A stretch of 64,000 nucleotides of DNA, taken from NCBI RefSeq assembly GCF_004564275.1, contig NZ_SPDV01000003.1, positions 118,399-182,398 of the forward strand, written 5' to 3'. This stretch comes from Sphingomonas parva (ex Maeng et al. 2020). GTDB lineage: Bacteria; Pseudomonadota; Alphaproteobacteria; Sphingomonadales; Sphingomonadaceae. The notes beneath the pieces are model-generated. The model saw nothing but the letters and a program-made list of their open reading frames with translations. It ran no database searches and had not been told where the DNA came from. Of this stretch, positions 7,198-17,520 are shown one piece after another (position 1 is the first letter of the stretch; every line of letters starts with the position of its first letter). Position numbers and translations under genes: made by a program.

Positions 7198-8502
7198 TCA
7201 GGCCCGACGCCTGCGCCTGCCTTCGAGGAGCCGCGAAGCGGGCGCAGCCCCCTCGAGCAGAAGCGCAGCCCAGTCGCAGGCGATCTCGCGGCGGCGGGGC
7301 ATGTAGGCTGAGCGGTTGTAGCGGAACTCGGCCGAGGACATGCCGGACGGCCGGTGCGCAAGCATGAGGTCGATGATCAGGCGGTCGATGATCAGGCGGT
7401 CCTCGCCAGGGTGCCGCCGCTCGACACGCTCGTTCATGATCGTCGAGAAGCTGGAGCGCCAGCCATGAGGCACGTGGCGACCCTTGTAGCCTTCGCGATT
7501 GTACAGGTAGCCGATGGCGTTCTCGCTGATCGGCGAGGCCGCGTCGGTGGTCGAGGGGAAGATGAGCGGGCCCCCGCCGGTCAGTGCGCGGACCGTGCGC
7601 AGGACCTCGACCGCCGCCGGCGCCAGGGGAATGACGTGATCGAACGCCTCGTCCTCCCTGAGGTCCATCTCCTGCTTCATCCGCTCCGCCGGGACCACCC
7701 AGCGTGCATCGTCCTCTCCACCGCGGGATCCTTCCCAGTCGATACCCTGCATCTCCTGCCACGCCGCCCCGCGCACCATGCCGGGGCGCTGAGCCGTCAG
7801 CGCGAGGAAGCGCGACGCCAGGCGGGTCACCGGCGAGGCGCCTGCACCGTCGATCAGGGCCACGAAGCGCCTGAGCTCCTCGATGTCGACGATGGCCGGC
7901 CAGCGCCGCTTCTTCGGCTGTCTGGCAAGCGCCTCTCTCACGACCGCGGCAGGATTGTCGTTCTTCGAGCCCGAGGCCCGCGCGAAGCGGAACACGCGTT
8001 CGGCCCGCTGCCGCAGCCGGTGCGCCGTCTCGATGGCACCTCTCTCCTCGACCTTGCGCAGCGCTGCGAGGAGAGCCGGCTCCTCAACCGCGTTGATGTC
8101 GAGATGTCCGATGGCTGGAAACAGGTCCCGCTCCATGCTGTGCAGGACGTCGTCCGCGTGGACGGGCCGCCACCGGCTTTTCTGCAGAGCGTGCCACCGC
8201 CGCGCGAATGCCTCGAAGGTCAAGGACGGGTCGGCCTCCTTGGGGACCTCGGACTTGCGTCTGGGGTCGCCGCCCGCACGGATCTCCCCTCTCGCGCCGT
8301 CCCGCAGGTCGCGGGCCCGCGTCAGCCCGACGTCGGGGTAGGTGCCGAGAACCAGCAGCTGCTCCTTGCCTTCGATCCAGAACCTGAAGCGCCACGTTCG
8401 CCGTCCCGACGGCGCGATGTGCAGGAAGAGCCCGCCGGAGTCGGCGAGCTTGTATGCCCGGTCGCGCGGCTTTGCCTGGCGGCACTCGAGATCCTTGAGC
8501 AT
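7198..8502 (-). CDS. Tyrosine recombinase (tRNA-site integrase, DUF4102 arm-binding type)
   Basis: A 434-residue integrase of the P4-like type. The N-terminal arm-binding domain (about 1-85) has DSGGLFLHIAPSG and a LGTYPDVGLTRAR segment. A core-binding domain (about 90-195) follows, then the catalytic domain. Catalytic residues visible are Arg239 (AQRPGMVRG), His346 and Arg349 (HGWR), His383 (LAH) and the nucleophile Tyr400 (SAYMPRRR). It is transcribed away from the adjacent tRNA-Ser, its probable target. A 15-bp tandem duplication has doubled the five residues DRLII just before the LAH motif (368-377), which may affect activity. The ATG at 8502 matches the family's usual N-terminus. Confidence 0.9.
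   Translation of the reverse strand: MLKDLECRQAKPRDRAYKLADSGGLFLHIAPSGRRTWRFRFWIEGKEQLLVLGTYPDVGLTRARDLRDGARGEIRAGGDPRRKSEVPKEADPSLTFEAFARRWHALQKSRWRPVHADDVLHSMERDLFPAIGHLDINAVEEPALLAALRKVEERGAIETAHRLRQRAERVFRFARASGSKNDNPAAVVREALARQPKKRRWPAIVDIEELRRFVALIDGAGASPVTRLASRFLALTAQRPGMVRGAAWQEMQGIDWEGSRGGEDDARWVVPAERMKQEMDLREDEAFDHVIPLAPAAVEVLRTVRALTGGGPLIFPSTTDAASPISENAIGYLYNREGYKGRHVPHGWRSSFSTIMNERVERRHPGEDRLIIDRLIIDLMLAHRPSGMSSAEFRYNRSAYMPRRREIACDWAALLLEGAAPASRLLEGRRRRRA
7368..7397. repeat. 15-bp tandem duplication inside the integrase gene
   Basis: GGTCGATGATCAGGC occurs twice in a row at 7368-7382 and 7383-7397. It keeps the frame and doubles five residues (DRLII) in the catalytic domain, shortly before the LAH motif. 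Related integrases read as I remember them have only one copy. Confidence 0.85.
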
Positions 8503-8678
8503 CCGTACCCCGGTCGATGGCTAGCTACCCCAGCGCGTACCCGGCTCGGGCCGGGACGGGATGGGACGGCGTGGATCGATGATCGGGAGACGATGCGCTC
8601 AAAAGCGGCGCGAAACAAGGTTTTCAGGATCGTTTGCGGCGCCGGAGGGACGGCTTGGGGCTGGGCGGGACAAGGAAG

Positions 8679-8700
8679 TGGCGGAGCGGGAGGGATTCGA
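8679..8700. other. Probable attachment-site core at the 3' end of tRNA-Ser
   Basis: Integrases of this type usually recombine in the 3' end of a tRNA gene and leave the tRNA intact. This segment covers the CCA end, acceptor stem and part of the T arm on the integrase side. The partner copy should lie beyond the left edge of the window. The exact core cannot be defined from one end. Confidence 0.45.
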
Positions 8701-8769
8701 ACCCTCGATACGGTTTTGCCGTATACTCACTTTCCAGGCGAGCGCCTTCGACCACTCGGCCACCGCTCC
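8679..8769 (-). tRNA. tRNA-Ser(GGA)
   Basis: The reverse strand reads GGAGCGGTGGCCGAGTGG at the 5' end and closes with CCGCTCCGCCA, pairing a seven-base acceptor stem, with CCA encoded. The anticodon loop CTGGAAA gives anticodon GGA (codon UCC). A long variable arm (AGTATACGGCAAAACCGTAT region) is typical of serine tRNA. The T arm is GGTTCGAATCC. Its 3' end faces the integrase, making it the likely island insertion site. Confidence 0.95.
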
Positions 8770-8872
8770 GCATGCTCTGGAACGGCAGCCATCTAGTGGG
8801 GCCGCGCGGAAAGGGCAAGCGAGTGCGCCGCCGCCGGCGCAACTTCCCAGAAGGCTCCTTCGCTGCCGCCAG

Positions 8873-9175
8873 TCAGCCTTGCGCCGAGCGCCCCGTCAGC
8901 AGGGCGTCGATCGTGGCGGCCAATGCAATGTCGCGATCAGTGACGCCGCCGGCGTCGTGGGTGGTGAGCGCGATCTCGACCCTGTTCCACACGTTCGACC
9001 AGTCCGGGTGGTGATTGGCCTTCTCGGCTGCGAGGGCGACCCGGATCATGAAGGCGAACGCCTCGGAGAAGTCGCCGAAGCGCAGCGAACGACAGATCGC
9101 GCGCGCCTCCTCGTCATAGCGCCAGTCGGGGAGATCGCGCAGCCGCGCATCCCGGATCGCGTCGGTCAGCAGCAT
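8873..9175 (-). CDS. phhB: Pterin-4a-carbinolamine dehydratase (4a-hydroxytetrahydrobiopterin dehydratase)
   Basis: A 100-residue protein with the family signature N54-HHPDW (55-59) and [20 protein letters not shown]. The enzyme dehydrates 4a-hydroxytetrahydropterin, recycling the cofactor of aromatic amino-acid hydroxylases, and can act as a small partner protein. The start is ATG at 9175, behind AGAGGAGG, and it gives the usual family length. The open frame upstream of it is spurious. It is the first core gene after the tRNA. The divergent zincin gene starts 72 bases away. Confidence 0.92.
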   Translation of the reverse strand: MLLTDAIRDARLRDLPDWRYDEEARAICRSLRFGDFSEAFAFMIRVALAAEKANHHPDWSNVWNRVEIALTTHDAGGVTDRDIALAATIDALLTGRSAQG

Positions 9176-9247
9176 GGATCCTCCTCTGCCGGTCGGCCGG
9201 CATGCGTGCCGCGGGGCTGATGCTGGCGCGCGCGGTCTTGCGCCTTT

Positions 9248-9661
9248 ATGGACCGGTGGATGAGCGAGCGTCAAACCTACGCGCCCGACGCGGCGCTGAT
9301 CGAGCGCCTGGCCGACGCTGCGCTGGCCCGGATGCCGGCGCAGTTCCGCGCGCTGCTCGAGGGCGTCGTCGTCCGCGTCGAGGACTTCGCCGAAGCGGAC
9401 GTGCTCGCCGAGCTCGGCATCGAGGATCCGTTCGATCTCACCGGCCTCTACACCGGGCGCCCCGTCGGCGAGCAGGAGCGGATGATGCCCGGCGAGCTGT
9501 TGCCGGTCATCCACCTCTACCGTCGGCCGCTGCTCGACGAATGGGCGGAGACCGGCGTCGGCCTCGAAGACCTCATCACCCATGTGATCGTGCACGAGGT
9601 CGGCCATCATTTCGGCTTTTCCGATGCGGACATGCACGCGATCGAGGATGCGGCCGGGTGA
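9248..9661 (+). CDS. Small zincin-like metallopeptidase family protein
   Basis: A 137-residue protein with a near-C-terminal [11 protein letters not shown]. His116, Glu117 and His120 form an HExxH zinc site, and Asp126 is a possible third ligand. This length and the motif near the end fit the metallopeptidase family formerly called DUF1025. Family members are probably cytoplasmic and their substrates are unknown. An in-frame ATG at 9260 is an alternative start. Its TGA overlaps the GTG of ccmA (GTGA), so it is probably co-transcribed with the heme exporter genes. Confidence 0.85.
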   Translation: MDRWMSERQTYAPDAALIERLADAALARMPAQFRALLEGVVVRVEDFAEADVLAELGIEDPFDLTGLYTGRPVGEQERMMPGELLPVIHLYRRPLLDEWAETGVGLEDLITHVIVHEVGHHFGFSDADMHAIEDAAG

Positions 9662-10230
9662 GCGCACCGGCGCTGCTCGCGATCGACAATGGCGCCCTGC
9701 TGCGCGGCGGCCGCCTGCTGTTCGAGCGGCTCAGCCTCTCCCTCTCGCCTGGCGAGGCGGTGCTGGTCACCGGCCCGAACGGCGTCGGCAAGTCGAGCCT
9801 GATCCGCCTGGCAGCCGGCCTGCTGCGCCCCTCCTCAGGCTCCGTGCGGCGCGGCGGCGCCGTCGCCCTCGCCGACGAGGGCCTGGCGCTCGACACCCGT
9901 TCGACCCTCGCCGCGGCGCTCGGCTTCTGGGCCCGACTCGACGGCGGCGATGCGGCGCGGGGGCTGGCGGCGATGGGGCTCGAGCGCCTGGCCGAGGCGC
10001 CGGTTCGCTTGCTCTCCACGGGGCAGCGCAAGCGCGCGGTGCTCGCCCGGGTGATAGCGAGCGGCGCGCCGCTCTGGCTGCTCGACGAACCGGCGAACGG
10101 CCTCGACGGCGAGGGCCAGGCGCGTCTGGCGGCCGCCATGGCCGGGCACCGGAGCCAGGGCGGCGCGATCCTCGCCGCCTCGCACCAGCCGCTCAAGCTC
10201 GACGACGCGCACCTGGTGACCCTGGCATGA
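9658..10230 (+). CDS. ccmA: Heme exporter ATP-binding protein CcmA
   Basis: A 190-residue ABC ATPase. Walker A GPNGVGKS is at 39-46, the signature LSTGQ at 119-123 and Walker B LWLLDEP at 139-145, ending with an ASHQP switch. CcmA powers the CcmABCD complex in cytochrome c maturation, acting on heme-loaded CcmE. The short length and the immediately following CcmB identify it within the ABC family. GTG at 9658 overlaps the zincin stop, and its own TGA overlaps the ccmB ATG. No ccmC or ccmD follows here, so the rest of the set must be elsewhere. Confidence 0.93.
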   Translation: MSAPALLAIDNGALLRGGRLLFERLSLSLSPGEAVLVTGPNGVGKSSLIRLAAGLLRPSSGSVRRGGAVALADEGLALDTRSTLAAALGFWARLDGGDAARGLAAMGLERLAEAPVRLLSTGQRKRAVLARVIASGAPLWLLDEPANGLDGEGQARLAAAMAGHRSQGGAILAASHQPLKLDDAHLVTLA

Positions 10231-10868
10231 TCGCGCTCGTCCTGAGAGAGCTGCGCCTCGCCGCGACCGCAGGGCACGCCCTGTTGCCGCTGATCTTCTT
10301 CCTGCTGGTCGCCGCGCTCTTTCCGTTCGCGGTCGGGCCCGACGCACCGCTTCTCGCCCGCACCGGCGGCGGCGCCTTGTGGATGGCGGCGCTCCTTGCG
10401 GCTTTGCTCCCGGTGGAGCGGCTGGTCGAGCCGGACCGCGCGTCCGGCCTGCTCGACCAACTCGCGGTGCGCGGCATCAGCGACGAGAGCGTTGCTCTCG
10501 CCAAGCTCGCCGGGCACTGGCTGAGCTTCGGGCCGCCGCTGATGCTGGCGACGCTCCCCGCCGCGGCCCTTCTCAAGCTCCCCGGCGACGTGCTGTCGCG
10601 GCTCGAGCTCGGCCTGCTCGCCGGAACGCCGGGGCTCGCGGCGCTGACGCTGATCACCGGCGCGCTGACCGCCGGCCTGCGCGGCACCAGCGCGCTTGCC
10701 GGCCTGCTGATGCTGCCGCTGGCGGTGCCGATCCTGATCTTCGGCGCGGCGATGGTCGAGCCGAGCGGCGGCGCCGGCGCCGTCAAATTGCTCGCCGCGG
10801 TGTCGCTGCTGCTGGTCGCGATCGCTCCGTTCGCCGCCGGCGCGGCGATTCGCGCGGCGCGGGACTAA
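10227..10868 (+). CDS. ccmB: Heme exporter membrane subunit CcmB
   Basis: A 213-residue protein with about six hydrophobic segments. It has the CcmB N-terminus LVLRELRLA and the conserved VERLVEPDRASGLLDQLAVRG loop after the second segment. It forms the membrane part of the heme-handling ABC complex with CcmA in cytochrome c maturation. ATG at 10227 overlaps the ccmA TGA (ATGA). The stop at 10866-10868 overlaps the convergent methyltransferase stop by a few bases. Confidence 0.93.
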   Translation: MIALVLRELRLAATAGHALLPLIFFLLVAALFPFAVGPDAPLLARTGGGALWMAALLAALLPVERLVEPDRASGLLDQLAVRGISDESVALAKLAGHWLSFGPPLMLATLPAAALLKLPGDVLSRLELGLLAGTPGLAALTLITGALTAGLRGTSALAGLLMLPLAVPILIFGAAMVEPSGGAGAVKLLAAVSLLLVAIAPFAAGAAIRAARD

Positions 10869-11755
10869 TCGCGACTCCAGCGCGCGAAGATGGCGGTGGG
10901 GAGCAGCAGGCCGCGGGCCTCCTCGCGCACGGCCATGTCGCCGCATTCCACCCGGCCGCCGAGATCGGCCATCGCCTGACTGAGCAGCTCGCCGATCGCG
11001 AGCGCCGACATGCGGACCGCATAGACGGTGAGGACGAGGAAGCGGCTGTCCTGGTCGAGCAGCTTGCGGCAGTCGGCGATCAGGCCGGGAAGCCCTTCCT
11101 CCAGGCGCCAGACCTCGCCGGTCGGCCCGCGGCCGTATTTCGGCGGATCGAGGATGATGCCGTCATAGCGGCGGCCGCGGCGCACCTCCCGCGCGGTGAA
11201 CTTGGCCGCGTCGTCGATCATCCAGCGGATCGGGTGCTCGGACATTCCGGAAAGGCGCGCATTCTCCTTCGCCGCCTCGACCGACTTCTTCGAGGCATCG
11301 ACATGGGTGAGTCTCGCGCCGGCGGCGGCCATGGCGAGGGTGCCGACGCCTGTATAGCCGAACAGGTTCATCGCCTCGGCACCCGCTTGCAGGCGCTCGC
11401 GCATCCAGGCCCATTGCGGCGCCATGTCGGGGAAGAAGGCGAGATGGCGGAACGGGGTGCACTGGCTGCGGAAGCGAACCTCCTCCCAGGCCATGTCCCA
11501 ACCCTCCCTCGGTACCGGCCGGGCGAACTGCCAGCGGCCGCCGCCTTCCTCGTCGGAGCCGGGGATGAACTCGCCGTCCGCATCCCAGTCCGGCAGCGCC
11601 GGCGCCCACATCGCCTGCGGCTCCGGGCGGATGAAGCTGTACGGGCCGTAGCGCTCGAGCTTGCGGCCGTGGCCGCTGTCCATCAGGCCGTAGTCGGCCC
11701 AAGGCTCGCCGACGAGCGTGGCAAGGCCCCGGTCTGCTGCGGAGGGCCCGGTCAC
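10865..11755 (-). CDS. Class I SAM-dependent methyltransferase, RlmI/RlmK-like
   Basis: A 296-residue protein. The SAM-binding part includes NLFGYTGVGTLAMAAAGA (motif I), HVDASKKSVEAAKENA (motif II) and DGIILDPPKYGRGPTGEVW (the DPPKY catalytic motif). These are as in 23S rRNA cytosine methyltransferases of the RlmI/RlmK type. The N-terminal part is short and lacks a clear PUA domain, so the exact substrate is uncertain. The start is GTG at 11755, which overlaps the TGA of the upstream peptidase gene (GTGA). The much longer open frame upstream is in a peptidase shadow frame. Confidence 0.85.
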   Translation of the reverse strand: MTGPSAADRGLATLVGEPWADYGLMDSGHGRKLERYGPYSFIRPEPQAMWAPALPDWDADGEFIPGSDEEGGGRWQFARPVPREGWDMAWEEVRFRSQCTPFRHLAFFPDMAPQWAWMRERLQAGAEAMNLFGYTGVGTLAMAAAGARLTHVDASKKSVEAAKENARLSGMSEHPIRWMIDDAAKFTAREVRRGRRYDGIILDPPKYGRGPTGEVWRLEEGLPGLIADCRKLLDQDSRFLVLTVYAVRMSALAIGELLSQAMADLGGRVECGDMAVREEARGLLLPTAIFARWSRD

Positions 11756-12987
11756 GCCGCGCGGACGGCGGGAAAGCCGATCGTCGCCCGGGCACGGGGG
11801 CCGGAGAGCATCTTGCGTCCGGCTGCGCGGATCTGATCGAGATCGACCCGCTCGACGTCCGCGATCACATCGGCCGGCTTGACCAGCCGGCCGTAAGTCT
11901 GGATCTGGCGCGCGACGTAATGCGCCTGACCCCAGGGGCTCTCCAGCGACATCAGCAGGCCCGCCTTGGCCTGGGTGCGAACCCGCTGAAGCTCCCGCTC
12001 GGTGATCGTCTCGGCCGCATCCGCGAGCACTTCCTCGATCAGCTGCGCCGCTGCGGCCGACTGGCGCCGCGCCGTCGCCGCATAGATGGAGAAGAGGCCG
12101 GTCTCCGCCCAGGGCTGGAGCAGCGAATAGACCGAATAAGCGAGGCCGCGCTCCTCGCGCAGCTGCTGGAACAGGCGCGAGGACATGCCGCCGCCCACCG
12201 CATCGCTGAACAGGCGCGCGGCGTAATAGTCTGGATCGGTCTGGCCCGGCGCGCCGAAGCCGAGAGCGAGATGCGCCTGATCGGACGATGCCCGGCCGAC
12301 GCGATCGCCGCCGGTGAAACGGGCCGGCTCCGGTGCGCCGCCGGTTCCGGCAGCGAGTCCGCCAAAGCGGGACACGGCGAGATCGACCAGCCGCTCGTGA
12401 TCGACCTTCCCGGCTGCAACGAGGGTGAGGCTTCCGGCGCGATAATGGATCTGCCGCCAATCATCGAGATCGGAGACGGCTACCGCGTCGATCGTCTCCT
12501 CCGTGCCCAATACCGAGCGGCCGAGCGGCTGATCCGCATAAGCCGCGGACTGGAGATCGTCGAAGATGATGTCGTTCGGCGTGTCGCGCGCCTCGCCCAG
12601 CTCCTGGAGAACGACGTCCTTCTCGCGCTCGAGCTCGTCGGCGTTGAAGTGCGGGCGCTGCACCAAATCCGCGATCAGCTCGACGCCGAGCGGAAGATGC
12701 TCGGCCATGACCGACGCCGTGAAGCTCGTCGTCTCGCGGTCGGTGCAGGCGTTGAGATCGCCGCCGACGTCCTCGATCGCCTCGCTGATCTCGCGTGCGG
12801 AACGGCCGCCGGCGCCCTTGAACACCATGTGCTCGAAGAGATGAGCGATGCCGTTGAGACGCGCCGGCTCGTTGCGCGACCCGGTCTCCGCATAGAGGCC
12901 GACGGCGGCGGTCTCGATCCCGGGCATTTCGCGGCTCGCGACACGGAGACCGTTCGGAAGGGTGGTAAGCTTCATGTGCTGCGCCAA
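11752..12987 (-). CDS. M16-family zinc peptidase (processing-peptidase-like)
   Basis: A 411-residue protein. It has the inverted zinc motif HLFEH (His49, Glu52, His53) within NGIAHLFEHMVFKG and a downstream Glu near 129 (VVLQEL). The second half carries the inactive M16 repeat, with RGLAYSVYS near the C-terminal third. Relatives include mitochondrial processing peptidase beta and bacterial PqqL-like proteins. Here it is a single-chain cytoplasmic or periplasmic-facing peptidase without an evident signal peptide. It is the first gene of a two-gene leftward operon with the methyltransferase. Confidence 0.9.
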   Translation of the reverse strand: MAQHMKLTTLPNGLRVASREMPGIETAAVGLYAETGSRNEPARLNGIAHLFEHMVFKGAGGRSAREISEAIEDVGGDLNACTDRETTSFTASVMAEHLPLGVELIADLVQRPHFNADELEREKDVVLQELGEARDTPNDIIFDDLQSAAYADQPLGRSVLGTEETIDAVAVSDLDDWRQIHYRAGSLTLVAAGKVDHERLVDLAVSRFGGLAAGTGGAPEPARFTGGDRVGRASSDQAHLALGFGAPGQTDPDYYAARLFSDAVGGGMSSRLFQQLREERGLAYSVYSLLQPWAETGLFSIYAATARRQSAAAAQLIEEVLADAAETITERELQRVRTQAKAGLLMSLESPWGQAHYVARQIQTYGRLVKPADVIADVERVDLDQIRAAGRKMLSGPRARATIGFPAVRAA

Positions 12988-13060
12988 TTAGGGCCGCACG
13001 GGCCGCGCTTCAACCGTAGCCGGCGCCGACCGTCTATGCGGAGGCGGTAGAGGGGCGCGA

Positions 13061-13678
13061 TCAGCGCTTGCGCAGGCCTTCCGAAACGAGCGCGATCGCG
13101 GCGTCGGCGACCTCTCCCGGCGTCAGATCCCGGTCCCAAATGCCGTAGCGCATGCCGAGGAAGACGCTCATGCCGATCAGCGCCCAGGCACGCGGCTCGT
13201 CCGGACCGTCGGCGATCTCGTCGCGGGAACGCGCGGCGGCGAGGTTGCGGCCGTAAGCATCAGCGAAGGTCAGATAATGTTCGCGATAGGCATCGTGCGC
13301 GACGAACTGCGCTTCCTCGATGATCCGATAAAGCTCGGGGTGCTGCCGCACGAAGGCGATGAATGCTTCCAGGCCCATCCGCTCGGCGGCGAGCCGGTCG
13401 GGAGAGCCCTTCACGGCCTCCGCGACATGCGCGCGCGTCGCCCGGCTCATCTCGCGGACGAGGGCGCGGAACACCTCCTCCTTGCTTTCGAAATAGGTGT
13501 AGAAGGTGCCGAGCGCGACGCCGGCACGCTGCGTGATGCCGGTGATCGCCGCCTCATGATAGCCGCGCTCGCCGAATTCCGCCGCTGCCGCCTCGATCAG
13601 CCGACGCAGCGTCTTGCGTCCCCGCTCCGTCCGAGGCTCCTTCTCGCCGCCGGCCGCGGCCTGGTTCAGATAGGACAT
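13061..13678 (-). CDS. TetR/AcrR-family transcriptional regulator
   Basis: A 205-residue protein. After a polar 20-residue lead it has the TetR HTH: GRKTLRRLIEAAAAEFGERGYHEAAITGITQRAGVALGTFYTYF. This is followed by FESKEEVFRAL and a helical ligand-binding domain. ATG at 13678 is preceded by GGGAGGCGGA, which fixes the start; the longer upstream frame is not supported. It is divergent from the HicB-like and hydrolase/TonB-receptor genes. It is therefore the natural candidate to control that uptake operon, responding to an unknown hydrophobic ligand. Confidence 0.9.
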   Translation of the reverse strand: MSYLNQAAAGGEKEPRTERGRKTLRRLIEAAAAEFGERGYHEAAITGITQRAGVALGTFYTYFESKEEVFRALVREMSRATRAHVAEAVKGSPDRLAAERMGLEAFIAFVRQHPELYRIIEEAQFVAHDAYREHYLTFADAYGRNLAAARSRDEIADGPDEPRAWALIGMSVFLGMRYGIWDRDLTPGEVADAAIALVSEGLRKR

Positions 13679-13858
13679 TCCGCCTCCCCACGCGCAAGGT
13701 GAGCCGGATTTCGACCCAGCGCAACCCGGACGCATGCGAATCGGCCGGGCAAGAAAGGCAAGGATGCCGTAGGGATTCCACCATACGGGTGATCTACGAT
13801 AACGGCGTTTACCTCCCTCACAAGGTCCAGGGCTGAAAGGGGCGCAACGGAGGCCCTC

Positions 13859-14176
13859 TTGTACCTGTCCTACCCAGTAACGCTTGCCGACGACGGTTTT
13901 GGAACCGTTTACGCGATCTGCCCCGACATCCCCGAGGCGATGACGTATGCGACGAATCGCGAGGAAGCCGCCGGCAAGGTTCGCGGCGCGCTGGAAGGCG
14001 CGCTGGAGCTGTATCGCCAGCAGGGGCGTGCCATTCCGCGGCCGACCAAGTGCAAGGCCGACTTCACCGTCGATGTTCAGGTGGAGGAGGCGCATGTCGC
14101 GCCCGCTCCTCGCCCCCGTCGTTTCGCCGGGACCGCCATCCCGCTGTCGCGGTGGGCCGCGGCGGCGCGTTTCTGA
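13859..14176 (+). CDS. Orphan HicB-like antitoxin-fold protein
   Basis: A 105-residue protein from TTG at 13859, behind CGGAGG. Residues 1-60 fit the HicB/UPF0150 fold: MYLSYPVTLADDGFGTVYA, then CPDIPEAMTYATNREEA, then a long helix. The normal C-terminal DNA-binding helices are absent. Residues 75-105 are Pro-, Arg- and Ala-rich with no visible fold. No HicA toxin gene was found on either side. It may be a solitary HicB-domain protein or the remnant of a lost toxin-antitoxin pair. Confidence 0.6.
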   Translation: MYLSYPVTLADDGFGTVYAICPDIPEAMTYATNREEAAGKVRGALEGALELYRQQGRAIPRPTKCKADFTVDVQVEEAHVAPAPRPRRFAGTAIPLSRWAAAARF

Positions 14177-14251
14177 ACATTGACTCAACTTTCATTTAGA
14201 CGCATCGCTCTTCTCGCCCGGCTTCGATAGGAGCGGGCTGGGGAGGAAAGG

Positions 14252-15085
14252 TTGCAGCATTTCACCGCGTCTGACGGCGTCCGCATCTCCTATCGGGATG
14301 AGGGGCAAGGCCGTCCGATCGTCGCATTGCACGGGCTGATGGCGCATAGCGGCTTCTTCGAGCCGCAGCGCAGCCTCGTTTCCGACTTCAGACTGATCCG
14401 GCTCGACCTGCGCGGCCACGGCGGCTCTCGCGGCGACGCCGCGCCCACGATCGCCCGTCTTGCCGCCGACGTTGCCGAGCTGGCGGACCTGCTCGACCTC
14501 GACGATGCGATCGGCATGGGCTGGTCGCTTGGCGCTTCCGTGCTCTGGCGGGTTCTCGCCGGCCCCGCACGGCGGCGCTTCGCGGGCGCCGTGATCATCG
14601 ACATGACGCCGCGGGTGCGCAACGACGGGGATTGGACGTTGGGCCTCTCACCCGAGCATTGCGAGGCGCGCTCGCGTGCCATTGCGGAAGATTTCACAGC
14701 CTTCGCCGCGGCGGCCGGAGCGGCGATCTTCGCGCAGGGCGCCGGGCTCGAGCGCCACCCCCTTGCCGATTGGGCCAGCGCCGAATTCGCCCGTAACGAC
14801 GGCGAGGCAATCGGCGCGCTCTGGCGCTCGCTTGCCGAGGAGGATTTCCGCCCGCTCCTCGCCGCGATTCGGCAGCCGACACTGATTGCGCACGGCGTGG
14901 AGAGCCATCTCTACGGCGCCGACACCGCCGATCATCTCGCCGGCGCAATTCCCGAGGCCAGGGCCGTCGCGTTCGAGCACTCCGGCCATTCGCCGCACCT
15001 GGAGGAGCCGGAGTTGTTCAACCGCACCCTCCGCGCCTTCGCGGCCAGCCTGCCGCCCGTCCGTCAATCCGCCATCACCGCATAA
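14252..15085 (+). CDS. Alpha/beta hydrolase
   Basis: A 277-residue hydrolase. The oxyanion region is VALHGLMAH, and the strand-loop is LDLRGHGGS. The nucleophile elbow is GWSLG (Ser92), and a C-terminal SGHSPHLEEP carries the probable catalytic His246. The start is TTG at 14252, eight bases after a GGGGAGGAAA ribosome site. There is no signal peptide, so it is cytoplasmic. The gene lies 18 bases upstream of a TonB-dependent receptor and before an MFS transporter. It probably hydrolyses an ester or lactone taken up by them. Substrate unknown. Confidence 0.87.
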   Translation: MQHFTASDGVRISYRDEGQGRPIVALHGLMAHSGFFEPQRSLVSDFRLIRLDLRGHGGSRGDAAPTIARLAADVAELADLLDLDDAIGMGWSLGASVLWRVLAGPARRRFAGAVIIDMTPRVRNDGDWTLGLSPEHCEARSRAIAEDFTAFAAAAGAAIFAQGAGLERHPLADWASAEFARNDGEAIGALWRSLAEEDFRPLLAAIRQPTLIAHGVESHLYGADTADHLAGAIPEARAVAFEHSGHSPHLEEPELFNRTLRAFAASLPPVRQSAITA

Positions 15086-15103
15086 GCACAGGAGAAGATC
15101 GCC

Positions 15104-17500
<2,397 letters not shown>

Positions 17501-17520
17501 GGACAAGGGAGGCGAGGAGC

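Larger units (their letters stand above)
1..8678. mobile_element. Right-hand part of a tRNA-Ser-associated integrative genomic island
   Basis: The segment is bounded on the right by the 3' end of a tRNA-Ser gene. Just inside that boundary is a full-length tyrosine recombinase of the tRNA-integrating type, followed by an AlpA-like protein. The cargo is accessory: proteases, a protease inhibitor, an IetAS-type pair, and small regulators. Beyond the tRNA the genes become conserved core functions (phhB, ccmA, ccmB). The left boundary and the second attachment site lie outside the window, so total size is unknown. Island status is inferred from gene content and tRNA position; no direct repeat could be compared. 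Confidence 0.75.

Noticed and set aside
7041..7367. Open frames between the AlpA-like gene and the integrase end
   Set aside because: They have no recognisable domain, and overlap the integrase C-terminus in antisense. The 167-base gap itself appears non-coding.
10865..12460. Long frame extending the methyltransferase to 531 residues
   Set aside because: The extra N-terminal part lies in the shadow of the M16 peptidase. GTG 11755, overlapping the peptidase stop, gives the natural start.
13679..13858. Possible hicA toxin upstream of the HicB-like gene
   Set aside because: No frame in this interval shows the HicA double-stranded-RNA-binding fold or its GSHH motif; only short, broken frames are present.
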